Positions 44,879 through 56,452 of a DNA stretch of 64,000 bases are shown here, piece after piece. Numbering within the stretch: the stretch's first letter is position 1; each line of letters begins with the position of its first letter. The stretch comes from Pseudorasbora parva. Lineage: Eukaryota > Chordata > Actinopteri > Cypriniformes > Gobionidae. The stretch spans positions 18,912,933 through 18,976,932 of the forward strand of contig NC_090174.1 of assembly GCF_024679245.1 (NCBI RefSeq). Reading direction: 5' to 3'. Below the pieces are notes generated by a model. It searched no databases and was not told the origin of the DNA. It saw nothing but the letters and a program-made list of their open reading frames with translations. Both the position numbers and the translations under genes were made by a program.

Positions 44879-47800
44879 TTGGATCTTAAACCCAACCCAA
44901 CCCAGTCTCAGAGCAGTAAGTTACAATAGCAGACTATTTACAAAATGTGCATTCAAATATCTGTTGTCAATCTATATTGCCCAATAGTGCAGTATGTAAG
45001 GTGTGACTCGACTTGATGTGAATGATTAAAAAAAAAAAATATATATATATATATATATATTTGTATGTTTACTTTATAAAATAAAGATTTCACAGCAAAA
45101 ACACGTGTAATACAACTTGGACATTTTTACAATTATCCAGGTATTTAATTAAATATCCAAGTATTTAAAAGATATTTAATTATATTAAATACCTTTTATT
45201 TGTTAAATTGTATATTTAATAGTATGTTAAATAGTAAGTATCAATCAGACAACAAATGCATGAATAAAAAAGAAAACTTCCAAACAAAATTGGTCATTTT
45301 AATTTAGGGGCCTAAGAAATTTGATATAGTGCAAATATGATACAGTAAGTGTATAAAAGTATGGGTATAAGTTTGATTTGCAGTTCTATCAGTTCAGATC
45401 AGTTCAGAGCAGAGTCATTTGGCTCTTAAGAATGAAGTGTATTATTGTTTGCAGAAAAGAGAATAGCTGTGGTTGTTTAATATGCATTCATAAACACATT
45501 ATGTGGTTTGTGGTTACTTTTCATGATTAAAATGTAATTATACAAATATTTTAACCATGCTGGTTGTCCATAACAAAAAATAAATTCAGGAAAAGTCCAT
45601 AAAAGGTTCCATTATATAACTGTACCTAATGCACTCCCTTTATATATAACAACTTAACGTTGTTCCTTTTTTCTGTCCTTGTTGGGGAAACTTCTTATAC
45701 ATTCTGGTCTGATGTATCATACATACCAATCTTCTGTCCAATCAGCTGATGGACTTTTAGTGCTTTCTCATTCATGAACCAATTGCATTTCAAGCCATCA
45801 ACTCGGATACAGAGTCAGCGGTTTGTTTCTGCTTGGATTATTGCCAGTGTCTTGTCATTTGATGGTATGTTGCCTCCATTTACTGCACTGCATGACCTTT
45901 CACTTTGCCCAGCTTAGTTGTTTGGTAAAAATTAGTGCATGTAAGTCAAGGCACCTATATAGCGTTTTATTCAATACAGATCGTTGATTAATTTTCCTAG
46001 TAAAAATCATTAGTTATTCATTTAGTTAATTTATCTATACAGCAGCACCAGAGAAAACAGTGATGTTAATTTCCAGCTCAGTTCAAATTTCATATAATGG
46101 TGTAAATGCAGTCAGTAATACAACAATAATATTGTTGAATATTAAGTGTTCCAGACTAAGTAAGCCAGAGGCTACAGTAGCAAGGAACCCAAACTCCATC
46201 AGGTAACACAATGGAGAAAAAACTTTGGAGAAAGCAGGCTCATTCGGGGGCCAGGTCTCCTCTGACCAACGAACAAACATGGTGTGTTAAACAGAATCAG
46301 TATCAGAAATGGGAGAAAGCAAGCAAGTACACAGTATTTCTGTCTCAGCTTACTTCAGGGTAAGGAAGGACAGATAACAGAGGTGGAAGAGGGGCTGTAT
46401 TAAATCAGGGCAATCTGCAGCTACAGGGAAATGTGGATTGTGTAGCTTATGTCACTTATGGCCAGAAGTCCATTGACCTACCACTCACCTTTCTTTCTGA
46501 AGTGGCATAAAATGATGTATGGACACTGAGCAGAGCTGCCTTGATAAGAACATTTTAGCACTTGGTTCAAACATACTTGTTCTTGGTTCAAACCCAATAA
46601 AAATGTCTCTGCTTATTCTAGGAGAGAAAAAAACAAACCAGATATAGCCTAGACTAATGTTTCTTCAGAGACAAAAATACCAAATAATAAAAGAGCATTT
46701 ATGTTCACCATATTTTAATTTCATTCCATTTTATTTTGAGATATTTCTGCTATGTGCATAATCCTTCTCAAGCATCTCCAGTAATATTAAGACTGTCCAT
46801 TTCCACTGGGAAAGGAAGAAAACAGAATTGCATGCATTGGGACAGATTTGACTGAGAATATGACACATGTAGAGCTTTAACCTAATTTTCTTTCTTATCT
46901 TTCAGCTAAGAGCAAACTGAGGGAAGTCCTTGCAAACTTGCCAAGAGAATGAGAGGAAACACTAAGCAGTGTCAACGGGTGCGTCAAGCTGTCCTTTGTC
47001 TGTTGACTGCGAAAGCTTTTTAACACCAACACTTTAATGTTTCATGACAGGAAACAAATTATTTCTGTAATAAATAAATTCCAAAGTTATCTATTTATAG
47101 ATCTGCAAGCTAAGTGTTTAATAAATTTTATATTATTGTGATCTTTGCTCGTTTTTTGCAAACATAATAATTGATAAAATAATTGCATCTCTTTATATAA
47201 TCTAGCTGCACAAATATACTTTTACTTGTGTATGTGCTGGGATACAACAGCCGTAGACTAACAGGATATAGAAGTAATTCAAACATGACACACCTGAGCT
47301 GACAAATATACAGTTTGTACAAGATAGTTTGTTTACTATAGTGAATAAAATCTAATATCAGCAAAAGAAAAACAAAGAAAGAGACAGAAACACACATTAG
47401 GGTCCGTGTATTTTTGTATTCATTCCTTTTTTTCTTTTTTAAACTAGAAATGAAATATGGAAGATGTGGTTTCTTCTTTTTTATTTTAACACTGGTTAAT
47501 ATAATTAGTAGAAACAAGAAAATTTTCCTTATATAATATTACTATTTTGTTAAAAATAATAAAAATAATATAACGCTTGTTTTTTTTTTTTAAATATATA
47601 AATATGCTAAATGTAATTTTAGTGATTTGCATCAATAAACAGGTCAATAGAATGACTCTCATCAAAATGCCTTAAAAAGAATAATTCATTTACAATCTAA
47701 TTTGCTAAATTATTATTATTATTATTTTACATTTACACTAAACATAACCATTTCTAAACCTTAGCCTCTTTAGCTCCAATGAATTATCATGCTTATTGTC

Positions 47801-47970
47801 TCAATCCTGTACTTTTGCTTTTCACGCTGTTTTATATAAAGGCAAAAACGAAATTACTATAGTATTTTTGTCTAGCTGTTGTTTTATAGACTATATGCTA
47901 TAGATGTAGCTGTCCAGAATTTTCATGAAGATAAAATCCTATGCATGCTCCTCTTGTTGGTTTGATTGCT
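44879..47970. other. AT-rich non-coding stretch
   Basis: Short (AT)n at 45039-45060. 45945-46070 is related to the repeat at 37060-37200 (ATATAGCGTTTTATTCAATACAGAT, CAGCACCAGAGAAAACAG). No gene or RNA recognised; open frames at 47128-47517 have transposon-free, low-complexity composition. Confidence 0.45.
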
Positions 47971-48035
47971 TCTCATGTAAGTCGCTTTGGATAAAAGCTG
48001 CTAAATGATTAAATGTTAATGTTAATGCTAATATT
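47971..48035 (+). repeat. 3' tail of an L2/SINE-type retroelement
   Basis: TGTAAGTCGCTTTGGATAAA followed by AGCTGCTAAATGATTAAATG and TTAATG repeats is the common 3' tail shared by fish L2 LINEs and the SINEs they mobilise. The body to the left is not recognisable. Confidence 0.65.
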
Positions 48036-48181
48036 AAACTTGTTCGTTGCATTCAAATTCTGTGCTCAACTGCTCGTCTATGCCTTTATTAATGTGTATA
48101 GCCCACTGATCTTTATATAGATCAGTAGTGTAGCTGTGATGTTGTTCTTTTAATATCACTGTCTTGAATTAAGCCACGTTC

Positions 48182-48560
48182 AAGGATTAGTTCCCCCAAA
48201 AATGAAAATTAGCTCGTGATTTTTTTCTTTTCGTGGGTTAATAAAGACCTTCTGAAGCAAAACGATGCCTTTGTGTAAGAAAAATATCCATATTTATATA
48301 TTGGATTATTTATTATATACATATTTATGCATTCACTACGACTGATGACAACAACGTTTTAAACAGCGAGAGGCAGGGGCGCTAAAATTTTTCCATAAGT
48401 TGAATTCAGAAGGCAATTCGCGGCGGATTGCCATACGCATTGATTTACGGCGAAAGAGCCGTAACCCTTGACGTATGCGTATTAACAAACACAGAAGCTC
48501 AGAGGATATAGCAAAACAAAATTGAAATATGAACAATATATAGACATATGAGACAATTTC
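48182..48560. repeat. fragment of a short DNA transposon
   Basis: AGGATTAGTTCCCCCAAAAATGAAAATTAGC is a typical cyprinid MITE edge. The matching second edge was not found. Confidence 0.4.
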
Positions 48561-48980
48561 ATTCATTAATCAGCACATATGCAGTTGATTGACAGCCCTT
48601 TTTGCATTGACAGTTTGAATCTATTTGGTTGCAGCAAGAAAGTGTCTCTTTTAACCATGAGAAAGAAAACTTGCTGATGGGAGAGAGGGCAGAGAGCTGT
48701 GCCCTTAGGGAAAACAACAGGTTAACACCCTTTTACAGGTGAAGCACTTTTCATAATTTCCCAATTAATCACACCTCTCTGCACACAGGACACAGAGGCT
48801 CATTCAGTTTCTGTATACCTTATAAGACTGGAATTAATTTGCCTCACACATTATGTACTGCACATAATGAATTCTGAATATACAGTAAATATCATCTTTT
48901 AAATTAACCTATCCATAGAGGATTTTGAATGATCTCTTTGGGAATGGTTGCTAAGTGGTTACCATATTGTCCATACCATT

Positions 48981-49400
48981 AGGGCTGTCAACAAATATTC
49001 TAAATTCGAATATATATTCGAATAGTTTTTAAAAAACGAATTTCAAAGGTGAAAATTAATATTCAAATTAAATTTTAAAAAAGTGGAAAAAAATCCCCTG
49101 CCGCAGTAGTAGAGGCGTGGCTCTCTGCTTTGCCAGTGAGCGCGCGCCTGAGGGTTCAGGGACAGGTCACAGGAGTCACACTGTCACTGCTGAAAGTTGA
49201 CGCGTCTTGCAGGGAAGATGGCAGAAAGTGCAGAGCCCAACTCGACCGCAGCAGAGAAAGAGATTTTAACTCCATAATCTAAAAAGCCATGTCTGGAAGT
49301 ACGTTGGATTTTGGTCGGTAGGAGGTAAAATAGTTGATCCGCGAGATAAAGTTATATGTAAGCTATGTAAGATACAGTTAGCATACCATGCCTCATTTTA
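48981..49400 (+). mobile_element. hAT transposon 5' end with BED zinc-finger exon
   Basis: Starts AGGGCTGTCAACAAATATTC and passes through ATTCGAATATATATTCGAATA, typical of hAT ends. At about 49302-49397 an open plus-strand stretch reads GGKIVDPRDKVICKLCKIQL then AYHAS, the BED-type zinc finger (C-x2-C) of hAT transposases. The rest of the transposase is absent or beyond recognition. The BED finger binds the element's own ends. Confidence 0.7.
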
Positions 49401-49659
49401 TTTAACGTTAAATAGAAACATTACTAAAATGTAGGCTACTGTACTGACTGAAGAGATATAGCATGAATAAAGGATAAATGCACTCCTTCCACTGGTGTGA
49501 TTATTTACCATGTCAAGGAAAAAGCTCCATGTTTAGCACAGCACAGCTCGCTCAGAGCGCTCAAAATGCTGTAAAACTTTATTTAAAATTGTAAATATTT
49601 GTTTCAATCACTGAATGAAGCCTGCTATATTTGGGACGAGTTGTGAGTCTCACGACCTT

Positions 49660-50345
49660 GAATTGCTTGCACAAAACTCTTGATCAGCTCAAACTCTTTG
49701 GCTCACCCAAGAAAGGGTTGCCTGCATCAACTCCTACTATTGGATTGTGCAGGCTATAGCTTTGGCATATCAGGTGCGCAATCTGCCTTCACCTATAGCC
49801 TTGAGGGCCCATTCTACCAGGGGCATGGCCTCCTCGGTGGCCCTTCTCTCCGGAGTCCCTATGCAGGACATCTGTGAAGCGGCCAGTTGGGCTACTCAGC
49901 ACACTTTTATAAGATTTTACAGCTTACACCTCCCTGCGACACCTGGCGGCAGGGTACCTAATTGTGCATGGTTTCCAGTTTCATAATAGGGCAGGCGTAT
50001 CCTTGCTGTGGCCTAGTGGGTACTCGTTCCCTCTATATATAGGGAACGTCTCGGGTCCCAACGTCTCGGGAACGCCTCAACGAGCACTGCTTCTCGTTGC
50101 CACACCGCGTATCGTTTGGGAGCATTTTGCTTCCTCGCGATAATTGACGCTACAATGCGCCGGGCTCCCCTTTATAGCTTCCCGGTATGCCGTCATATCT
50201 ACGTCATGATGTAGCACCAATCAGGATTGGACTAGTTTCATTCATTCTCCAGATGCGTTGATGCTTAGGGAGCATCCCCAAATTCGTCGTTTCGACACAG
50301 TGCTCGTTCCCTCTCAGGGAACAAGGGTTATATATATAACCCGAT
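49660..50345 (+). mobile_element. 3' part of a DIRS-like element with recombinase C-terminus
   Basis: The frame at 49747-49986 reads YQVRNLPSPIALRAHSTRGM, then GVPMQDICEAASWATQHTFI and RFYSL. This is the C-terminal half of a DIRS tyrosine recombinase with the H-x-x-R catalytic pair in AHSTR and the likely nucleophile tyrosine in RFYSL. After the stop comes a region with paired CGTTCCCT/AGGGAACG blocks (50013-50095), probably the internal complementary region, then a right repeat ending GGGAACAAGGG...CCCGATACG at about 50345. The left part (gag, RT, RNase H and left repeat) is missing. Confidence 0.75.
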
Positions 50346-51827
50346 ACGTTTTTACCACTAACTTTAATGAACAGAATATTTTTAAAAGTGGTATAATAAC
50401 TAAACGTGTTTGAAACAAGTATCATATTTACTCCAACACAGAGATAAACCATTAATACTGTAGCTGTTCTCTTTGTAGTGAATAGAGACATTTTCAGAAA
50501 GGAATACCAAAATACCACATTCCTTGGGAAGGAATATAAATATTCCTTTTCCATCTGTTGTTCTCCAAAATAACTATCACTACTGACAAGTAGAAAATGC
50601 ACACTTAATGACTGATGAGCTGGACAAAGAAAACAAACTGAAAACAAAACAAAGCTGTTGTTCTTGTTCTAATGACCAGCACTGTTATTGCTGTTACAAT
50701 CTAAACGCTCTCTCTATCATTTCCTCAGCAAAACACTTGGCATTAAAGTTCAGTATTACACAGACCCTAAAACATGTGGACAATGTGAACCTAGTTGGAG
50801 CTCTCTTCAGTCCTTTTTTGTGCATGCATTTTCTGTCTTTTCCTCCAGTTTTTCCACTATTTTTCTAACCCACACTAACGGGCAAACAGCATGCAGTGCT
50901 TTAGATTTCAGAACTGATCTGAAAATAGCCTCACTATTGAGCCATATTTGAATGAGAGGGTCATCTGAATAGCTGCTGAGCACATGCACCAGTTCATTCT
51001 CCAGTTAGCTTACTACAAAATAACACCCAGTTGCTTTGCTGGAACATCCAACATTGCTGCCATTAAACATTGATACATCGTCTACTTACAGATAAACATG
51101 GAGGGAATAAAGTTTAAATGTCACATCTGAGTTCTGTAAAAAAAAAAAAAAAAAAACGCATTTCATGGATTTTTGGGATAGTCGCTTTTGACTTCCTTCC
51201 TTGGTACATATCAGCTGTAGCAGAAGGGCATGTGAGGAAAGATAAAATGAGATTCCACTTCCAATGAACCATCTCATTCTCACAACATGAAGCCAAACAC
51301 CAGCTCTGACTCAGAGACTGTAACCTAAACTAACCTTAAAAGATTATTTCTGCTGTGAAGATTACTAGATTTGGAGTCTCTTCTCTCTTACTAGATACAG
51401 GGGTTGGGGTCTTTCACAAAAAGAAAATCTAATGTCTTTGAAAAGTTAAAAAACAAACAAACAAACAAAAACCAAAAATTCAGTTTTGGCTACCATGCAT
51501 GAATTTTGTGGTCCACAATAAATGTAATTGTTAAACAAAACAAACCCACCTTATTTTAATCATGTACTAACATGTAACTGAATAATTTGGTACAGTGTAC
51601 TTATTGTGTACTACATGTGTTTTTTAAATTAACTAATACCAGCATGTCCTTACATCTATAATTACAGTTGACACTTCCTTTCCCCCTTAACCCACACCTC
51701 AATAGAAGCATGAACACAATCAATTGTACCAAACAATTACTTGTTTGATTTTTTACATAAATTTACATTTTTTACATTGCTTAAAGTTAGATACCTAACA
51801 TAAAGTATCATTAAATAAAACACACGT
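50346..51827. other. non-coding stretch
   Basis: A-run at 51139-51157 and short (AAAC)n near 51450. No gene, RNA or transposon end recognised. Confidence 0.45.
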
Positions 51828-52104
51828 ATAGAGTATATTGACAAGAGTATTGGGACACCCCTCCAAATCATTAAATTCAGGTGTTTCAATCATTTTCATG
51901 GTAAAGGTGTATAAAATTACTCTCAGGAGCTCAGTGAATTCAAGAGTGCCATCTGTGAAATAAGTTCATTCATGAAATTTCCTCACTACTAAATATTCCA
52001 CAGTCAACTGTTAGTTGTATTATACTTTAACAAAGTGGAAGCAATTGGGAACAACAGCAACTCAGCCACAAATGGGTAGGCCAGGAAAAATCTAAGGATG
52101 GGAA
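51828..52104 (+). mobile_element. Tc1-type transposon, left part
   Basis: Begins with an inverted repeat (GTATATTGACAAGAGTATTGGG-type) and continues with CACTACTAAATATTCCACAG, TGGAAGCAATTGGGAACAAC and AACTCAGCCAC. These code for the helix-turn-helix start of a Tc1 transposase (SLLNIPQSTV-type, with frame breaks). Its partner end lies at 58355-58665; everything between is a later insertion or lost. Confidence 0.75.
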
Positions 52105-52161
52105 CTTTAGGCTAAAATAATATTCTATAGGAATTTAATAGCTGTGAATTATTTGATTATT

Positions 52162-52355
<194 letters not shown>

Positions 52356-52504
52356 TTGACTTTTCAAAACCCTTTAATTACAATTAAAAACAGGTTTGCA
52401 TAATTACATCATTACACATACGCACAAAACAAATTTATACAAAAACAAAACAAAAAAATACAAAAATAAATAAATAAACAAAAATAAATAAACAATAATA
52501 TAAT

Positions 52505-55500
52505 TTACAGCTTCATTTCTAAACACCCGTCACTTATTTTGCATAAAATCCCGTTTAAACACCAAACTTCCTCAAAAATTTCCAATTTTTCAACTAGTTT
52601 ATAATAGGCAAATTCAACCGCTAAACGAGCAGAAATCAATCCTTTACATGTTAAAACAACATTAGTGGAACCTTTTTCCAAAATCTTAGCCTTTCGTGTC
52701 AACCATATACTTAATTTTACTTGTCCAAACAAATAATTCAAAAATACATCAACATTTCTTGTTTTATACCGATACTTAGGACCATAAATAAAAAGTTCTT
52801 GGCTAAAAACATGACCCACCATATCACACCATTCATTTAACATTTGAAAAACCAACTCTAATCTGTTACACTCCGAAAACAAATGAAAAACAGTCTCAGT
52901 TTCTGAACAAAAAGGGCAAGTATCACTAACACTGGAGTCCAAATGAGCTTTATGTTTATTTGTGGTTAATATTCCATGCGTGATCCTCCACTGTAAGTCA
53001 GCAGTTCTTTTATCAATAGGAATTTTGTATAAAGTTCTCCAGCTATATTTAGGTGAGAAATCTCTACCAAATATTGCTCGCCATTTAGACTCACATACTT
53101 GTTTCAATTCTTGAAAACGTATTACTTTTACACAAACAAGATACATGGATCTCTTGCCCACCTCGCTGAATAAACTGAGTTCTGGAGTGTTGAATGTGAG
53201 TAATTTTCCCTCCTCCTCTTGCCATGAGTCCACACACATTTTTATTTCCAATTCCGGAAAAACTTTCACATTATCCTCCTTTTCTCCTCCTATTAATTCT
53301 TCATTCAGAGCACATTTAAATTCAGAAGGTACGGCAGCTATAATTTCAGTTAAAAGTCTTTCAGAAAAACGCAAGGATTTCACACCAATCTTTGTTGCAA
53401 CATCTTCTGGGGTTAACCACCCATCATTATTCAAAAAACATGACACCTTGATGAGACCAGCTCTTACAAGTGCATTTCTTACTGAAACAGAATTTAAACT
53501 TTTCACAGTGATCACAGGATTATACAATATAGGTTCTTCTTTTCCCCAAAAACTTTGTATGGATCCTTGATTTCGGGAGTTTGAGAAAACTTTCCAAACC
53601 CTAAGCATTGTCTTATAAAAAGGTGTTAAACCGCTTAAGTCCACTCCATCAAGATCCATTAAAAAAAGATGTCGATCAAGGTCCAACTGTCCTCCTTTTT
53701 TCAGCAATCCACAGGCCACATCTGTCCATCTGACGTGCCTTTTATACAAAAGTCTTTGAGCAGCCTGTAATCTAAAAGCAGCAACTCTGCATTCAATGTC
53801 AATAAGTCCTTGACCTCCTTCACAAATTGGTAAATACAGGGCAGCCGCTCTCAGCCAATGCTGTCCTGACCAAAAAAAATTAACCAATTGTCTCTGAATT
53901 TCCTTCATGAGGTCAGAAGGAGGATCCAAAATAGCCATTTTATGCCACAATGAAGATGCAATAAGATTATTTGCGATCAAGACTCTTCCTCTGTATGATA
54001 ATTTAGGGATTAGCCATTTCCAGTTGGACAACCGTACACACATCTTTTCAATCAGTCCATCCCAGTTTTTCTTTTTATACAAGTCAGAACCTAAAAAAAC
54101 CCCTAAAAATTTTAAACCATCTCTACTCCATTCAACATTTCCAGGTAGTCTTGGTGTCAAGCTTGTGGTTCCACACCATAGAGCTTCACTCTTCCCCCAA
54201 TTTATTTTGGCCGAAGAGGCCTTTTCATAACATTCAATACAACTTAATATGCTTTGTATATCTTCTTTATCTTTTATTATTACAGTAAGATCATCAGCAT
54301 AAGCCGAAAGTTGTATGGGTTTGTTAAACGATCCTTCAATGAATAAACCCTTTAATGAGGTTCTCAATTTACACAGAAAGGGTTCAATAACTAGACTGTA
54401 AAGTTGACCCGAAAGTGGGCAACCCTGCCTTATTCCTCTTCTGACTTTTATAGGTATACTTAGCCCTCCAGGGACTTTTACCATACATTCGGCTTTTTCA
54501 TAAAGTAATCGAATCCATGAAATAAAACCATTTCCACAGCCATTTGCGCTTAAAACATCAAACAGATAAGAGTGATCCACTCTGTCGAAAGCCTTTTCTT
54601 GGTCTAGGGATAATATTCCTAAATCCATATCATTTAACATCGAATAATCAATGACATCTCTTATAAGAAATAAATTATCTCTAATGCATCTATTCTTTAT
54701 ACAATAAGATTGATCACTGTGAATTAATACACCCATATGTTCATTCAATCTATTAGAGATACACTTAGAGAAGATCTTGTAATCCGTAGTCAGCAAAGCT
54801 ACAGGCCTCCAATTCTTAAGCAAAGTAAGATCACCTTTTTTAGGTAGAAGAGAAAGAATTGCTCTTCTACAACTAGTAGGTAAACAACCTGTTTGTATCG
54901 AATATAAAATCATTTCATAATAATCTTTACCAATAATTCCCCAAAAATATTTAAAAAATTCTGAGGGAAGACCATCTAAACCAGGAGACTTTCCTGTTGA
55001 TAACTCTTGTACAGCTCTAGTTACTTCTTCAAAACTTAAAATACAATCTAGAAGATCTTTATTCTCCAAGTCAAGTTTTGGAATTGAATCCAATAATTCA
55101 GTTTTACAATCCAAATCTGTCGTTTCGTCATCATACAATTTAGAATAAAAATCAACAACATATTTACTCATTTCAGATGGATCATAGCATAAATCACCTC
55201 TATCATTTCTTAAACACCACATTTGTTTCTCTTGACACACTTTTTGTTCCAAATTAAAAAAGAAAGATGCTGGTCCATCAATATCTCTATTGTGAGAAAA
55301 ACGAGCTCTAATAAGAGCTCCTTTTACTTTTCCTTGTAATAAGTTTTCTAACTGTAGCTTTTTTTCTTTGATAACATTTTGTAATATATTTTCATGTCTT
55401 TCCAACATTTTATTTTCTATTTCAAGAATCTCCGTTTCAAGTTCTTTAATCGTACTTTTTATTATTTTTGAGGAAAAGCAAGAGTATTGTTGACAGAAAA

Positions 55501-56452
55501 CCCTAATTTGGGTTTTTCCAATTTCCCACCACTGAATAATGTCTCTAAAATCATTTTTCTGCATTTGCCATTTTTGCCAAAAATAATTAAAATTTTCACA
55601 AAAAACAGCATCTTGTAATAGCTTCTTATTAAAATGCCAATATGAACCCACATTTTTTTGCTTTGCTAATACACAATCTATTGTAATCATTTTATGATCT
55701 GAGATAATATTAGGGATTATATCAGCATTACAGACTCTATTCCTTGAGTTATTTGAAATATAAAACCTGTCTAATCTTGCCGCATAAACCCTTCCTTCTG
55801 AAGCCTTAACCCAGGTATACTGTTTTAAGGATGGATTTTCAGTTCTCCATACATCATTTAGCTCTAACTTTTTAACAATGTTTGCCAAAACAGATGAAGA
55901 CTGATAATGTATTTCTTCACTATTCCTGTCCATGCTAAAATCTAAAGTACAATTAAAATCTCCTCCCATAATAACAATATCTTTTGATTTTAATGCACTT
56001 AGAAACGCCTCAATTTTCTTAAAAAGGACAATTCTCTCAGATCCTTTATTATGTGCATAGATATTCACAAAAAATATATTAAAAGTATTTAATTCAGCTT
56101 TTACAACTAATGCACGACCAGGCTCTATCTCATGTTTAGATAAAACATTAACCTTGCAACTCGGACTAAAGCATATTGCAACCCCCGAACTAACATTAGT
56201 ACCGTGACTAAGGATATACTTCCCTTCCCACCATAAGCCCCATTCCACTTCGTTACTTTTATCGCTGTGGGTCTCTTGAAGAAAAGTTACTCCAGAGTTT
56301 TTTAATTTCAAAGATTCTAAAAGCAACGCTTGTTTTTTCCTATCTCTAAGGCCATTTACATTTAAGGATGTTACTCGCAATGGCTCCATGAGAAAAAGAG
56401 ATAAAGAAAAGCAGAAAAGAAAGGACAAACAAAGAGACAGACAACCAGCCAT
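52505..56452 (-). CDS. Tx1-type LINE ORF2: AP-endonuclease / reverse transcriptase, intact (1315 aa)
   Basis: The endonuclease domain lies at about residues 22-260, with LNVNGLRD, QETHSD, the GGDFNCTLD block (about 162), ARLDRFYIS and SDHKMITID (about 250): all the catalytic N, E, Y, D, N and D-H positions of the AP-endonuclease fold. The reverse transcriptase is centred on WRPVALLTTDYKIFSKCISN, SLDQEKAFDRVDH, GIRQGCPLSGQLYS and YADD at about residue 718. The C-terminus holds a C-x2-C-x7-H-x4-C finger (CPFC...H...C at about 1179-1196). No stop in 1315 codons. The ATG at 56452 overlaps the ORF1 stop (TAATG). It adds a hydrophobic 21-residue leader before a second Met (about 22) where the endonuclease begins, so either start is possible. 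The enzyme nicks target DNA and copies the element RNA there. Confidence 0.9.
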   Translation of the reverse strand: MAGCLSLCLSFLFCFSLSLFLMEPLRVTSLNVNGLRDRKKQALLLESLKLKNSGVTFLQETHSDKSNEVEWGLWWEGKYILSHGTNVSSGVAICFSPSCKVNVLSKHEIEPGRALVVKAELNTFNIFFVNIYAHNKGSERIVLFKKIEAFLSALKSKDIVIMGGDFNCTLDFSMDRNSEEIHYQSSSVLANIVKKLELNDVWRTENPSLKQYTWVKASEGRVYAARLDRFYISNNSRNRVCNADIIPNIISDHKMITIDCVLAKQKNVGSYWHFNKKLLQDAVFCENFNYFWQKWQMQKNDFRDIIQWWEIGKTQIRVFCQQYSCFSSKIIKSTIKELETEILEIENKMLERHENILQNVIKEKKLQLENLLQGKVKGALIRARFSHNRDIDGPASFFFNLEQKVCQEKQMWCLRNDRGDLCYDPSEMSKYVVDFYSKLYDDETTDLDCKTELLDSIPKLDLENKDLLDCILSFEEVTRAVQELSTGKSPGLDGLPSEFFKYFWGIIGKDYYEMILYSIQTGCLPTSCRRAILSLLPKKGDLTLLKNWRPVALLTTDYKIFSKCISNRLNEHMGVLIHSDQSYCIKNRCIRDNLFLIRDVIDYSMLNDMDLGILSLDQEKAFDRVDHSYLFDVLSANGCGNGFISWIRLLYEKAECMVKVPGGLSIPIKVRRGIRQGCPLSGQLYSLVIEPFLCKLRTSLKGLFIEGSFNKPIQLSAYADDLTVIIKDKEDIQSILSCIECYEKASSAKINWGKSEALWCGTTSLTPRLPGNVEWSRDGLKFLGVFLGSDLYKKKNWDGLIEKMCVRLSNWKWLIPKLSYRGRVLIANNLIASSLWHKMAILDPPSDLMKEIQRQLVNFFWSGQHWLRAAALYLPICEGGQGLIDIECRVAAFRLQAAQRLLYKRHVRWTDVACGLLKKGGQLDLDRHLFLMDLDGVDLSGLTPFYKTMLRVWKVFSNSRNQGSIQSFWGKEEPILYNPVITVKSLNSVSVRNALVRAGLIKVSCFLNNDGWLTPEDVATKIGVKSLRFSERLLTEIIAAVPSEFKCALNEELIGGEKEDNVKVFPELEIKMCVDSWQEEEGKLLTFNTPELSLFSEVGKRSMYLVCVKVIRFQELKQVCESKWRAIFGRDFSPKYSWRTLYKIPIDKRTADLQWRITHGILTTNKHKAHLDSSVSDTCPFCSETETVFHLFSECNRLELVFQMLNEWCDMVGHVFSQELFIYGPKYRYKTRNVDVFLNYLFGQVKLSIWLTRKAKILEKGSTNVVLTCKGLISARLAVEFAYYKLVEKLEIFEEVWCLNGILCKISDGCLEMKL

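Noticed and set aside
53145..54230. Plus-strand open frames inside the LINE ORF2
   Set aside because: Antisense shadows of the ORF2 reading frame with no recognisable domain.
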